Assembly (NCBI GenBank): GCA_015057705.1
Contig: SVDU01000019.1
Span: 42,502-106,501, forward strand
DNA: 64,000 bases
Direction of reading: 5' to 3'
From: Paenibacillaceae bacterium
Lineage (GTDB): Bacteria; Bacillota; Clostridia; Lachnospirales; Lachnospiraceae
Positions 1-9,338 of this stretch are shown piece by piece. Numbering within the stretch: the first letter of the stretch is position 1; every line of letters starts with the position of its first letter. The notes beneath the pieces were generated by a model. It was not told where the DNA came from and made no database searches. It was given only the letters and a program-made list of their open reading frames with translations. The position numbers and the translations under genes were made by a program.

Positions 1-362
1 AATTCAACTGTCCGGAATTTACCAGCCTTTGCCCTATTACCGGACAGCCGGATTTCGCATCCATAACCATCTCTTACGTTCCAGGGGAACAGATGGTGGA
101 GAGTAAATCCTTAAAACTCTATTTATTCAGCTTCAGAAACCACGGAGATTTCCATGAGGACTGTATGAATATAATTATGAAAGATTTGATTGCATTAATG
201 CACCCCAAATATATTGAAGTGTGGGGAAAATTCACTCCCAGAGGCGGCATTTCCATTGATCCCTACTGTAACTATGGAAAGCCGGGAACCAGATGGGAAG
301 AGGTGGCATGGGAGCGGCTTAAGTCCCACGATCTTTATCCGGAACGGGTGAATAACCGTTAG
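1..362 (+). CDS. queF: NADPH-dependent 7-cyano-7-deazaguanine reductase QueF (3' part)
   Basis: The last step of preQ1 synthesis in queuosine tRNA modification reduces the nitrile of preQ0 to the amine. The reading frame is open from base 3 at the window edge, so the 5' end is missing. The first visible residues include [11 protein letters not shown], which carries the active-site cysteine that forms the thioimide with preQ0. They are followed by ESKSLK and [11 protein letters not shown], the QueF signature, and by [14 protein letters not shown]. An internal ATG at 93 lies inside this conserved frame and is not the start. The upstream neighbours are outside the window. The identification is secure. 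Confidence 0.95.
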   Translation, partial: FNCPEFTSLCPITGQPDFASITISYVPGEQMVESKSLKLYLFSFRNHGDFHEDCMNIIMKDLIALMHPKYIEVWGKFTPRGGISIDPYCNYGKPGTRWEEVAWERLKSHDLYPERVNNR

Positions 363-364
363 GA

Positions 365-1327
365 TTAACTGCTGTGGTTTAAGATGAATTCCCGTTTGAT
401 TAAGAGGAGTCTGTGCAATTGCTTTAAAATGTAAAAGAGTATGGCTCTTGCTTCAAATTCTTCTCTGCTTAAGGGAAGCTCATGATCTTTTAAATCCAGC
501 AAAAGCAGATTTAAATCTTTTAACAGTCCCTCCACCGTGTTATCTCTGTGATAGCCCTGTTCGATTTTTGCTAACAGCTCAGAAACTTCCATTGCTTCTT
601 TTGGAAGACAGGAAATTGACCGGATATTTTCATAGATTTCATAAAGCAGGAGGCTTTGCTGCCTGCGCATTTCAATATAATCAACCTCATAGGTATCTTT
701 TTTAAACAGAGCATTGTTATAATTCGTTAAGGCACAGGCTTTGGCTGAGCGGAGGGCCTTTTGCAGAGACAGAAGGTCCGCCGGTCTGCAGCTGTCTTTG
801 TCTTCAGAATAGAGAAAACAGGACATCTGGCTTAAGGTGTCTTTTATGCAGATATCCACTTCGTCAGAAAGCTTTTTAAATTCATCTTTCTTTCTTCGCA
901 GGTGCAGATTCACTAAAATCCCAACTGTCGTACCGATTAGAAAGAGAGCTGCCTCATTGGCGACCAGTGCAGCAGTCATAGACCGTTCAGTGAGAAAATG
1001 GGTGATGAGTACGGAATCCATGGCTATGGCTTCGCCCCAGTCTGCATAGAAGCATAAAAGAGCGAAGAGAAATAAATATCCTGCAAATGCAGGAAGGGTG
1101 AAGCCCAGAATTCTGAAAAGGAAACGGGCGATCAGGAGAGCACACACAAAAGCCAGTGTCCGGTTTCTGGCACTTTTTATGGTTTCTTTCTTTGTATTCT
1201 GAATGCTGAGCACTGTGATGATTCCGGCTGTAGCGGAATAACGAAGCCCCAGTTCTCCGGCAATTGCGATGGAGAGCACGGCGGCTACAGCAATTTTTAA
1301 ACTTTTTATAATGGTATCCCTATTCAT
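365..1327 (-). CDS. Aromatic acid exporter family (ArAE/FUSC-like) membrane protein
   Basis: This is a 320-residue protein with about four to six hydrophobic segments in residues 8-140, followed by a long soluble helical half (about 145-320). That layout is typical of Firmicute ArAE_1/DUF939 proteins (YqjA/YgaE type). The N-terminal stretch KSLKIAVAAVLSIAIAGELG and the RNRTLAFVCALLIA segment are characteristic. The family is thought to export aromatic acids or similar small organic anions, but the substrate here is unknown. An AGGAGG-type site lies just before the ATG. The gene is 26 bases downstream of the lipase-like gene on the same strand and probably co-transcribed with it. Its stop is 3 bases from the stop of convergent queF, with no obvious terminator between. 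Confidence 0.8.
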   Translation of the reverse strand: MNRDTIIKSLKIAVAAVLSIAIAGELGLRYSATAGIITVLSIQNTKKETIKSARNRTLAFVCALLIARFLFRILGFTLPAFAGYLFLFALLCFYADWGEAIAMDSVLITHFLTERSMTAALVANEAALFLIGTTVGILVNLHLRRKKDEFKKLSDEVDICIKDTLSQMSCFLYSEDKDSCRPADLLSLQKALRSAKACALTNYNNALFKKDTYEVDYIEMRRQQSLLLYEIYENIRSISCLPKEAMEVSELLAKIEQGYHRDNTVEGLLKDLNLLLLDLKDHELPLSREEFEARAILFYILKQLHRLLLIKREFILNHSS

Positions 1328-1353
1328 GGCTCCTCCTTTCTGGATTCCTTCCG

Positions 1354-2685
1354 TTAATATCCCCGTTCTTTCAGCTTATGTATCAGATCTGTATAGAATC
1401 CCATCACATCAAAGCCTTCTATGTTCTTGCGTGTTAGGTCAATGACATCTCCGTGAGAGATTCCTTGTTTTCCTTTTGGCTTCAGGACGCCTAAATCATT
1501 TCCCCAAACCATGGAACTGGTAGAAACCAGACCGTCGTTCTTACCTCCCCCAAGAATCCGGATGATCAGATAGCCCAGATTCAAAGGAAACATGGCACTT
1601 TTTGCAGAACCCATCTGTGATCCTGTACTTTGACAGTATACACCGGGAGCATCAGTCATAATCCCATTGAGCCGGGCACATTCCCTGTCAGTTAAATCTC
1701 TTAATCCGCTTAAAAAGTCTGGATTGTCATCACCAAGAAGAGTAAACAGGGATTCATATTTTTTCCCGATGAATTTAACAAATTCAGGAGAGATACGGTC
1801 AAGAATCCGGCATACATAATTGCAGCCGTAGTGAGGGGTATTGATGGTTGTGATAGATGCAACATACCTATCCATGCCAAGACAGCTGACGGCATACCGG
1901 CTGTCGAGCCCTCCTTTTGAATGGGCGATAATATTTACTTTTTCACAGCCGGTATCTTTAACAATCTTTAAAATACAGGCTTTGATTTCTTCTGCACATT
2001 GTTCCACAGAAGCGGAAGATTGATGGTTGCTGTAAAAAATGGTGGCTCCGTGCCGGTTTAATTCGTCTGGAATTCTTCCCCAATAGTTAAAGTTTTTCCA
2101 GTCTCTGAAAAATATACCGTGAACCATTAATATGGGGTATTTGGTTTTGCATAATTCTTCATCTTTCCATTTTTCGTAGAACTGTTGCTTTTCCATTGAG
2201 AAATCATATTCTTTCCGCGAAACTTCAATGAAACTGTGAAGCAGAAACAGATTCAATCCCGGAATCCACCAGAACAGCAAGAGTGCAATCCTTTTGAAAA
2301 ATCCAAGCTGTCCGGAACAGGTAAAGATTCGTATAATACCATTCATAAACAGTAAATAAAGTAGAATGGCGCAAATGATTCCATTCATAATAAGAAGGCG
2401 TGCCGGTGTAGCTGTCTTGAAAATCAGAAATAGATAAATTGCTGTTTCAATCAGAAAAGTCACGATTGACGCAAGCACCAGCTCATAACCGCCATGGAGA
2501 ATTTTAAGCCTTTGCCCCTTACAGCTGGTATTCACAGGTATAATATGGCAGTAAAGATAAAAAAGCATCAAACCAGTACAGGAGAGAACACGTATCAGTT
2601 TGTCTGGTATCATGGGAGACAGCAGCACCAGATTAAATAAAAGCATTAGGAAAAAATAACGGATTGTTCGTTCTATGTAAGTCAA
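1354..2685 (-). CDS. Membrane-anchored alpha/beta-hydrolase, lipase-like
   Basis: The product has 443 residues. Residues 1-170 hold several hydrophobic segments. The rest is an alpha/beta-hydrolase of the triacylglycerol lipase type, with an oxyanion stretch PILMVHGIFF and a nucleophile elbow AHSKGG (serine at about residue 255). A SHGD stretch near the C-terminus probably supplies the catalytic histidine. The likely role is hydrolysis of membrane or exogenous acyl esters, with unknown substrate. I chose the TTG start at 2685 because AGGAGG (2693-2698) lies 7 bases upstream. The longer GTG start at 2724 falls inside the probable -10 element. The gene is followed by the ArAE permease gene. Confidence 0.75.
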   Translation of the reverse strand: MTYIERTIRYFFLMLLFNLVLLSPMIPDKLIRVLSCTGLMLFYLYCHIIPVNTSCKGQRLKILHGGYELVLASIVTFLIETAIYLFLIFKTATPARLLIMNGIICAILLYLLFMNGIIRIFTCSGQLGFFKRIALLLFWWIPGLNLFLLHSFIEVSRKEYDFSMEKQQFYEKWKDEELCKTKYPILMVHGIFFRDWKNFNYWGRIPDELNRHGATIFYSNHQSSASVEQCAEEIKACILKIVKDTGCEKVNIIAHSKGGLDSRYAVSCLGMDRYVASITTINTPHYGCNYVCRILDRISPEFVKFIGKKYESLFTLLGDDNPDFLSGLRDLTDRECARLNGIMTDAPGVYCQSTGSQMGSAKSAMFPLNLGYLIIRILGGGKNDGLVSTSSMVWGNDLGVLKPKGKQGISHGDVIDLTRKNIEGFDVMGFYTDLIHKLKERGY

Positions 2686-2714
2686 AGCATTTCCTCCTAT
2701 TTTTTTTGACTTAG

Positions 2715-2723
2715 ATTGTACCA
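2715..2723 (-). promoter_or_regulatory. Extended -10 promoter for the lipase/ArAE pair
   Basis: Read on the minus strand, this is TGGTACAAT, an extended -10 element with no good -35. Transcription would start near 2708, leaving a short leader before the AGGAGG and the TTG start. It supports the shortened start of the lipase-like gene. Confidence 0.5.
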
Positions 2724-2850
2724 CATTTTCCCTGATCTGGATAGAGGAGTATGTTCCTTTGTTTGTTAAGCCTAATCAATACTGAATAATCCGGGAGAAT
2801 ATTGAAACACTAAAAACGAATTGGTCATGTTTAAAAGGAGGCGAATAACT

Positions 2851-3153
2851 ATGTCAGAAAATAAGACGAAAGGTGTTGGAGCCGATCTGGCTATGATGGC
2901 TCTTGATGATATCCCGTCACCCAAGGCAGATGCAAAGGAGATTGTTGCTCTGGTCAAAGAAAGCGGCCGGGTAACCGGATACCAGTTGTCTGACGGCAGA
3001 ACACTGAATAAAGAAGAAGGTGTCATGCTTGCCAGACAGGGTGAAATAAAGGGTGTCGGTGTAGCGTCCAGAAATGGCAATGAATACTTAAAATCACTTC
3101 CTGACGGAACAGAGAATAATAATTTAAGTAATCTGCCATCTGTAAAAAATTAA
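2851..3153 (+). CDS. DUF3892 domain protein
   Basis: This small soluble protein of 100 residues carries a DUF3892-like domain in its C-terminal two thirds. It reads VTGYQLSDGRTLNKEEGV, then IKGVGVASRNGNEYLKSLPD, and ends in an NNLSNLP motif. DUF3892 proteins are common in Firmicutes and have no established function. The start at 2851 is chosen because AAAAGGAGG ends 9 bases before it. A longer frame beginning at 2821 would swallow that site. The gene stands alone with its own terminator. Confidence 0.8.
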   Translation: MSENKTKGVGADLAMMALDDIPSPKADAKEIVALVKESGRVTGYQLSDGRTLNKEEGVMLARQGEIKGVGVASRNGNEYLKSLPDGTENNNLSNLPSVKN

Positions 3154-3163
3154 CAGAATGTTT

Positions 3164-3202
3164 AAAAAAGGTTCAGCCCTCATGGGGGCTCGGACCTTTT
3201 TT
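3164..3202 (+). terminator. Intrinsic terminator after the DUF3892 gene
   Basis: An AAAAGGTTC-type arm and an AGCCC stem close over TCATG against GGGGCT and GGACCTTTTTT, ending in a run of T. Confidence 0.85.
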
Positions 3203-3242
3203 CATGTTGGTGTTAAAATTCTGAAAGGAAAAAAAATACATA

Positions 3243-3271
3243 TTGACACAGGAACTGGAGAAGAGTAGAAT
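3243..3271 (+). promoter_or_regulatory. Sigma-A promoter of the marR-ABC-MFP operon
   Basis: TTGACA (3243-3248) and TAGAAT (3266-3271) are separated by 17 bases. The 55 bases between it and the MarR gene contain repeated GTTAA/GGTAAA-like words that could hold the MarR operator. That last point is inference. Confidence 0.7.
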
Positions 3272-3329
3272 GATGAACGTTGGTAAATGTTAATGGTGTT
3301 AAGTAATTAAAAGGGGATAGAAAATTTTG

Positions 3330-3824
3330 ATGGATGAAAAAGAAAAATACATAAAAAAGGTAAAAACCCACCTGGCAGTTATGATGGGGAAAGGGAGAAA
3401 AGTGGATAAAATCCTGCTGTCCCAGGGACTGACCCGTCTTGAACTGTTTGCGATTCAGCAGATATATGAAGCAACCAACGGAGATCAGGAACAAAAGGGC
3501 ATTTATGTATCAGCACTGGCAAAAAAAATGGATATTGTCTTACCTTCTGCATCACGTACCTTAAATTCCCTGGAAAAGCGGGGACTGATATCCAGGGAGA
3601 TTGATCCTGACAACAGAAGGAATATTTGTGTCATGCTTACGGAAAAGGGATATTTCGTACGAAAAAAGTGTCTGGAGAAAGTGAATCTCATGGTGGGAAG
3701 AGTTGTGGAAGGCATGGGAATGGAGGATATGGATCAGCTAATCACATTATGGAATCGTTTTATTGATCAGATGGAACGTGCAGTGAATGATATGACGGAA
3801 GAAATTGACGAAACGACAGATTGA
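3330..3824 (+). CDS. MarR-family transcriptional regulator
   Basis: A 164-residue winged-helix repressor-type protein. The HTH/wing region is visible as VSALAKKMDIVLPSASRTLN followed by KRGLISREIDPDNRRN. The DxRR motif in the wing contacts the minor groove in MarR proteins. It heads an operon with an ABC exporter and two adaptor-type proteins, so it most likely represses that operon and is released by an exported toxic compound. A TTG at 3327 directly before the ATG is an alternative start, and the AAGGGG site fits both. Confidence 0.88.
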   Translation: MDEKEKYIKKVKTHLAVMMGKGRKVDKILLSQGLTRLELFAIQQIYEATNGDQEQKGIYVSALAKKMDIVLPSASRTLNSLEKRGLISREIDPDNRRNICVMLTEKGYFVRKKCLEKVNLMVGRVVEGMGMEDMDQLITLWNRFIDQMERAVNDMTEEIDETTD

Positions 3825-3848
3825 TGAAACAGAAAAGAGGGAACTGAC

Positions 3849-5579
3849 TTGAAGGTATTTTTCCGATATTTCAAACCCCATTTGATATCTTTAGCAGCGG
3901 TCATGCTACTGCTGTTCGGGCAGGCTGCCTGTGATTTATCGCTTCCGGATTATATGTCTGATATCGTAAATAAAGGTATCACTTCGGGAGACACGATGTA
4001 CATAGTCAAAGCCGGATTTCAAATGATGGGAATCGCCTTTTTAAGCGCGTTCTGCACCGTAATCGTGGGACTGATCGGTGCGAGAATGGCAGCAGGCATC
4101 TGCCGGAATCTGCGGCAGGATGTATTTACCAGAATTGAGAGTTTTTCCAGTGCGGAGATGGAGAAGTATTCCACTTCTTCGCTAATAACCAGAACCACCA
4201 ATGATATTACCCAGATCCAGCAGCTGATTGTTATGCTGATCCGTATCGTGTTTTATGCGCCCATACTTGGAGTCGGCGGTGTCATTCATGCTCTGGAAAA
4301 GGATAAATCCATGTCCTGGATTATCGCTTTATCTGTGGGATTACTGCTTGTGATGATTTTTTCCATGATGATGGTGGTTATGCCCCGGTTTCAGTATGTG
4401 CAGAAGTTAATCGACCGGCTGAACCTTGTAGTCAGGGAAAGCCTTGACGGAACTCTGGTAATTCGTGCATTTAATACCCAGAGATTTGAGGAAAAGCGGT
4501 TCGATAAGGTGAATGCCAGGCTGACAGACACAAATTTATTTGTTAACAGAGTTACCTCCGGCATGATGCCGGCCATGATGCTTATCATGAATCTGACCAA
4601 CTTATTAATCGTCTGGGTGGGATCAAAGGCAGTATCCAGCTTTAAGATGAAGGTAGGAGATATGATGGCATATATGCAGTATGCCATGCAGATCATTATG
4701 GCTTTTTTAATGATGGCAATGATGTTTATCATGATTCCAAGAGCCATTGTATCCATAAAGAGGGTGGTCGAAATACTGACTACGGATTCAACCATCACAG
4801 ATCCCAAGGTAGCTGCAGTTATCTTAGAAACACCCAAAGGGACTGTGGAATACCGGGGAGTATCCTTTCAGTATCCCGATGCCGATGAAGCGGTTCTTCA
4901 CGATATTACATTTACGGCACTGCCAGGTCAGACAACTGCTTTTATTGGAGCAACCGGAAGCGGAAAAAGCACACTGGTCAACTTACTTCCCCGCTTTTAT
5001 GATGTGACAGGGGGAGAAATCTTAATTGACGGCATTGATATCAGAAACTGGCCGTTAAAAAAGCTGAGAGACATGATTGGATTTGTGCCCCAGAAGGGAA
5101 TCTTATTTTCCGGAACAATCGAGAGCAATTTAAAATATGGTGACAGAGAGGCCAGTAAAGAAGTGGTGGAGGAAGCAGCCAAAACTGCTCAGGCAGAGGA
5201 ATTCATTGATTCCAGGCCAGAGGGCTTTTTAACAGAAATCGCCCAGGGAGGCCAGAACGTATCAGGCGGTCAGAAGCAGCGTCTTTCCATTGCAAGAGCA
5301 CTGGTTAAACGAGCACCAGTTAACGTGTTTGACGACAGCTTTTCCGCTCTGGATTTTAAGACAGATGCAAAGCTTCGAGCTGCGCTGAAAGACAAAACAA
5401 AAGACAGCGTCACCATTTTAGTGGCTCAGCGAATCAGCACCATTATGAATGCGGATCAGATTATTGTTCTGGATCAGGGAAGAATTGCCGGGAAAGGGCC
5501 ACACCGGGAGCTGATGAAGAACTGTGAAGTATACCGGGAAATCGCGCTGTCACAGCTGAGTGAGGAGGAACTGAAATGA
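3849..5579 (+). CDS. ABC exporter half-transporter, degenerate-site subunit
   Basis: The 576 residues comprise six transmembrane helices in about 1-310 and a nucleotide-binding domain in about 330-576. Walker A is GATGSGKS and the signature is VSGGQKQ. The Walker B end reads FDDSFSALD, with Asp in place of the catalytic Glu, and the switch histidine is replaced (VAQRIST instead of AHRLST). These losses are what is known for the non-catalytic partner of heterodimeric exporters such as TM287/288. The start is TTG at 3849. The stop overlaps the start of the partner gene by 4 bases, so the two are translationally coupled. The substrate is likely a drug, lipid or peptide. Confidence 0.9.
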   Translation: MKVFFRYFKPHLISLAAVMLLLFGQAACDLSLPDYMSDIVNKGITSGDTMYIVKAGFQMMGIAFLSAFCTVIVGLIGARMAAGICRNLRQDVFTRIESFSSAEMEKYSTSSLITRTTNDITQIQQLIVMLIRIVFYAPILGVGGVIHALEKDKSMSWIIALSVGLLLVMIFSMMMVVMPRFQYVQKLIDRLNLVVRESLDGTLVIRAFNTQRFEEKRFDKVNARLTDTNLFVNRVTSGMMPAMMLIMNLTNLLIVWVGSKAVSSFKMKVGDMMAYMQYAMQIIMAFLMMAMMFIMIPRAIVSIKRVVEILTTDSTITDPKVAAVILETPKGTVEYRGVSFQYPDADEAVLHDITFTALPGQTTAFIGATGSGKSTLVNLLPRFYDVTGGEILIDGIDIRNWPLKKLRDMIGFVPQKGILFSGTIESNLKYGDREASKEVVEEAAKTAQAEEFIDSRPEGFLTEIAQGGQNVSGGQKQRLSIARALVKRAPVNVFDDSFSALDFKTDAKLRAALKDKTKDSVTILVAQRISTIMNADQIIVLDQGRIAGKGPHRELMKNCEVYREIALSQLSEEELK

Positions 5580-7417
5580 GTGAAGAAAAATCCTCAGGCG
5601 GACCCATGGGCCGGGGCGGCGGACTTGGCCAGAAAACTGAAAAAGCAAAGAACTTTAAAGGCACTATGCTCCATCTTGCCGGATATCTGAAACATTACAA
5701 GGTTTCCGTCATTGTTGTAATCCTGTTTGCGTGCTGTTCCTCTGTATTTTCCATTGTAGGACCTAAAGTCTTAGGAAAAGCGACCACCAAGCTTTTTGAA
5801 GGGCTGATGGCATGGGCCATGGGAACCGGATTGCTTACAGATTTCCGCTATATCAGAAACCGGCTGCTGCTCTTAGTTGTCCTGTATCTTGTATCGGCTC
5901 TCTTTTCCTATCTGCAGAGTTACATTATGTCAGGGGTCAGTATGAAGATCACCTATGAGCTGAGAAAAAATATATCGGAAAAGATGAACCGCCTTCCGTT
6001 AAATTATTATGACACCAGAACTCATGGGGAGATACTTTCAAGAATTACCAACGATGTGGATACGGTAAGCCAGACATTAAATCAGTCTCTGACCCAGATG
6101 ATTACATCGGTGACCACCTTAATCGGTATCGTAGCTATGATGCTTTCCATCAGCATACGAATGACTCTGGTGGCAGTTTTAGTATTGTTTATATCCATGG
6201 GATTAATCGTTACCGTAGTGAAAAAGTCCCAGAAATATTTTTCCCAGCAGCAGAAAAGTCTGGGAAATTTAAACGGTCATATTGAAGAAATATATGCAGG
6301 CCATAACGTGGTTCAGATTTTTAACGGAGAGAAAGAAGCCATTGAGAAATTCCGGCTGATCAACGATAAGCTCTATGGATCTGCGTGGAAATCCCAGTTC
6401 CTATCGGGAATGATGATGCCCATTATGTCATTTGTGGGTAATCTTGGATTTGTGTGTGTCTGCCTTTTAGGCGGATATTTAACGGTGAAAAAGGTAATTG
6501 AGATCGGTGATGTTCAGGCATTTATCCAGTACATGAGATCCTTCATGCAGCCAATCTCCCAGATTGCCAACGTTTCCAATACTCTGCAGTCAACAGCTGC
6601 GGCGGCAGAACGTGTATTTGAGTTCTTAGATGAAGAGGATGAAGTCAGTGAGACAGAAAGCCCCATGGTACTGTCTGAGGTTCATGGAAATGTGGAGTTT
6701 AAAAATGTCTGTTTTGGCTATCAGCCGGATACCATGATTATCAATCATTTTTCTTCCAGCGTGGAGGCTGGGCAGACGGTTGCCATTGTAGGTCCCACAG
6801 GAGCCGGAAAAACTACCATAGTCAAGCTTCTTATGCGTTTTTACGAGCTTAATTCGGGGCAGATCCTGATTGACGGCCATGACAGCCTTACATTTACCAG
6901 AAGAGATTTACGTGCCATGTTCGGCATGGTACTTCAGGATACCTGGCTTTATAATGCCACGGTAATGGATAACATCCGCTACGGAAATTTTGATAAGACA
7001 GATGAAGAAGTGATAGCGGCAGCAAAAGCGGCTCATTGTGATGAATTTATACGAACTCTGCCGGGAGGTTATCATATGGTGATTAATGAAGAATCCAGTA
7101 ACTTATCCCAGGGTCAGAAACAGCTGCTAACCATTGCAAGGACCATTCTGGCAGACCCGAAAATCCTCATTCTTGATGAAGCTACCAGTTCCATTGATAC
7201 ACGAACCGAAGTCTTTATCCAGAGAGCCATGGATAAATTAATGAAAAACAGAACCAGCTTTGTTATTGCCCATCGTCTTTCCACCATCCGTGATGCAGAT
7301 ATGATTCTGGTTATGAAGGATGGCGATATCATTGAACAGGGTAATCACGAAACATTGCTTGAAAAGAAAGGATTCTATTCCGATTTGTATCACAGCCAGT
7401 TTGCAGAACAATCATAG
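5576..7417 (+). CDS. ABC exporter half-transporter, catalytic subunit
   Basis: The 613 residues carry a Gly-rich N-terminal tail, a six-helix transmembrane domain (about 30-340) and a nucleotide-binding domain (about 370-600). Walker A is GPTGAGKT, Walker B is canonical (ILILDEATSSID) and the switch region IAHRLST is intact. The signature is LSQGQKQ rather than LSGGQ. Together with the degenerate Walker B of the upstream protein, this gives one good and one dead ATP site, the TM287/288 arrangement. It works as a heterodimer with the preceding gene product and is followed at 14 bases by the adaptor gene. Confidence 0.92.
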   Translation: MSEEKSSGGPMGRGGGLGQKTEKAKNFKGTMLHLAGYLKHYKVSVIVVILFACCSSVFSIVGPKVLGKATTKLFEGLMAWAMGTGLLTDFRYIRNRLLLLVVLYLVSALFSYLQSYIMSGVSMKITYELRKNISEKMNRLPLNYYDTRTHGEILSRITNDVDTVSQTLNQSLTQMITSVTTLIGIVAMMLSISIRMTLVAVLVLFISMGLIVTVVKKSQKYFSQQQKSLGNLNGHIEEIYAGHNVVQIFNGEKEAIEKFRLINDKLYGSAWKSQFLSGMMMPIMSFVGNLGFVCVCLLGGYLTVKKVIEIGDVQAFIQYMRSFMQPISQIANVSNTLQSTAAAAERVFEFLDEEDEVSETESPMVLSEVHGNVEFKNVCFGYQPDTMIINHFSSSVEAGQTVAIVGPTGAGKTTIVKLLMRFYELNSGQILIDGHDSLTFTRRDLRAMFGMVLQDTWLYNATVMDNIRYGNFDKTDEEVIAAAKAAHCDEFIRTLPGGYHMVINEESSNLSQGQKQLLTIARTILADPKILILDEATSSIDTRTEVFIQRAMDKLMKNRTSFVIAHRLSTIRDADMILVMKDGDIIEQGNHETLLEKKGFYSDLYHSQFAEQS

Positions 7418-7431
7418 CGGAGGATAATGAT

Positions 7432-8112
7432 ATGCAGGAAAACAAACACATCAATATTGAAGATCAGGAGATCAGTAAGGGAACGGGAAAACTGAAAAAA
7501 GTACTCATCCCTCTTTTGCTGGCAGTCATTCTTTTGGGAGGAGCAGCTGCAGGATATTTCTATTATGTAAGCACAAATTTTTTTAAAACCGACAATGCCA
7601 GAGTGACAGCAAAGCTGTATTCGGTAAAAGCCGTAGCAAACGGAAAGCTTTTATCCTGGGAAGTAGAAAATGGAGATCTGGTGGAACAGGACCAGGTGCT
7701 TGGCCGTGAGGAAAGCCTTCCATATATCACATCACCCATAACCGGAACCGTAGTAAAAAATGAAGGGGCTGCCAACCAGGCAGTTGCCATGGGCTCTGAA
7801 CTGGCAGTGGTTGCAGACACCTCAGATCTTTATATCGGGGTAAATGTGGAAGAGACAGATATTATGAAAATAAAGCTGGGACAGAAAGTGGATATTAAAC
7901 TGGATGCCTATCCCGGAAAACTGTTTAAGGGGCAGGTAATTGAGATCGATCCTGCAACCCAGACTTATTTTTCAGGAGGAACCAGTTTTACCACCAGTGG
8001 CGACTATACAAAGGTGACACAGCTGATACCGATTAAGGTAGCGATTGAAAATCAGCAGAATCTTCCTCTTGTTTTTGGAATGAATGCTTCTGTGAAAATT
8101 CATTTAAAATAA
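7432..8112 (+). CDS. HlyD/EmrA-type membrane fusion protein
   Basis: This 226-residue protein has a lysine-rich cytoplasmic N-terminus and one transmembrane helix (about 25-45). A biotinyl-lipoyl-like hairpin domain (VKAVANGKLLSWEVENGDLV, then SPITGTVVKNEGA) and a beta-barrel region follow. It is shorter than typical EmrA because it lacks the long coiled coil. In a Gram-positive cell it would sit on the outer face of the membrane next to the exporter. Its place directly after the ABC genes implies a shared operon. Confidence 0.8.
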   Translation: MQENKHINIEDQEISKGTGKLKKVLIPLLLAVILLGGAAAGYFYYVSTNFFKTDNARVTAKLYSVKAVANGKLLSWEVENGDLVEQDQVLGREESLPYITSPITGTVVKNEGAANQAVAMGSELAVVADTSDLYIGVNVEETDIMKIKLGQKVDIKLDAYPGKLFKGQVIEIDPATQTYFSGGTSFTTSGDYTKVTQLIPIKVAIENQQNLPLVFGMNASVKIHLK

Positions 8113-8134
8113 TAGTCTGAGAAGGAGAAAACGG

Positions 8135-9307
8135 ATGAAGAAGATAACAGCATTTTTAATGGTAACAGCAATGCTTTCGTCGGCTCTTGCAGGCTGTGCG
8201 GGAGCTGGAAAACAGACAGAAGTAACGGTAGCTGCAGCGAAAGAAGGAAAAGATTTATCTGCCATGGTATGGCAGGGAACAGTAGAGGCTTTAAGCAGCG
8301 TTGATATCATTCCCGTTGCAAGCGGTAAGGTGACCCAGATCTTAGCCAAAGAAGGCGACCATGTGGAAGCGGGTGCTCCCTTGTTTCAGATCGACAATCA
8401 GGATGCCAGTCTGCAATTAGAACAGGCAAAAGCCAGCTGTCAGGCAGCCCAGGCTTCTTATGACAGTGCACAAAAAGCAAATCAGTTAAATACAGTGGTA
8501 AAGCCAGCCCAGATTACCTTCACCACAGCAAGTGACAATTTTAACCGGATAAAAGTTCTTTATGCAAGCGGTGATGTATCCCAGGCAGACTATGAGGCAG
8601 CAAAGGCCCAGGTGGATGTGGCTCAGGTTCAGCTTCAGGCAGCACAGAACAGCCAGACAACCACCAGTGAGGTGACAAAAGCCCAGCTTGAAAGTGCCAG
8701 GGCAACCCTTAATATTGCCCAGAAAAGATACGATGACTGCATGGTATCATCACCAATAAAAGGTCTGGTAACAAAAATAAACGTGGAAGCAGGCCAGACG
8801 GTTTCACCCCAGATAAAAGCCGCTACTGTTATCGATGACAGCGGTAAAAAAGTGGTAATAAAAGTTGCTGACATGGATATTGACCAGGTCAGAACAGGAA
8901 CAGAGGTACAGGTAAATCTTCAGACTCTTGGGGAGAATTTAAAGGGCAGTATCAGCGATATCTCTGCAGTCAGTGATTCCAGCACCGGAATGTTTCTTGT
9001 GACGGTCTTTTTGGGTGAGGAGAGTACAAACAGCGCAATCGGTCTTATGGCAGATATCCGGCTCTCCGATAATAAGGAAGAAAAATCTGTCTATATTCCA
9101 GCTAAGTCAGTTCAGTCCGATGATTCGGGAACCTATGTTTATAAGGCAGCTGACACCAGTGCGGTGAAAGTTCCAGTTACCTTGGGAAAGAAAAAGAATG
9201 CTTATATTGAAGTGACCCAGGGACTTTCCACCGGTGACCTTGTTGTTTTACAGAGCAGTAAACCATTGACAGATGGTGAAAAAATCAGTATATTGACTGT
9301 GAAGTAA
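8135..9307 (+). CDS. Lipoprotein efflux adaptor, MacA/RND-adaptor type
   Basis: The product has 390 residues. Its N-terminal signal ends in the lipobox LAGC, giving a lipidated Cys at residue 21. Lipoyl halves (VTQILAKEGDHVEAGAPLFQ and SSPIKGLVTKINVEAGQTV) flank an alpha-helical hairpin (about 90-190) rich in Ala and Gln. Beta-barrel and membrane-proximal domains follow. Similar adaptors in Firmicutes work with MacB-like or heterodimeric ABC exporters. It is the second adaptor-like gene in this operon, which is unusual. The next gene (GH95) starts 31 bases downstream with no terminator between. Confidence 0.85.
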   Translation: MKKITAFLMVTAMLSSALAGCAGAGKQTEVTVAAAKEGKDLSAMVWQGTVEALSSVDIIPVASGKVTQILAKEGDHVEAGAPLFQIDNQDASLQLEQAKASCQAAQASYDSAQKANQLNTVVKPAQITFTTASDNFNRIKVLYASGDVSQADYEAAKAQVDVAQVQLQAAQNSQTTTSEVTKAQLESARATLNIAQKRYDDCMVSSPIKGLVTKINVEAGQTVSPQIKAATVIDDSGKKVVIKVADMDIDQVRTGTEVQVNLQTLGENLKGSISDISAVSDSSTGMFLVTVFLGEESTNSAIGLMADIRLSDNKEEKSVYIPAKSVQSDDSGTYVYKAADTSAVKVPVTLGKKKNAYIEVTQGLSTGDLVVLQSSKPLTDGEKISILTVK

Positions 9308-9338
9308 CAGGGTAAAACTGGAAAAGGGGAAATTTAAT

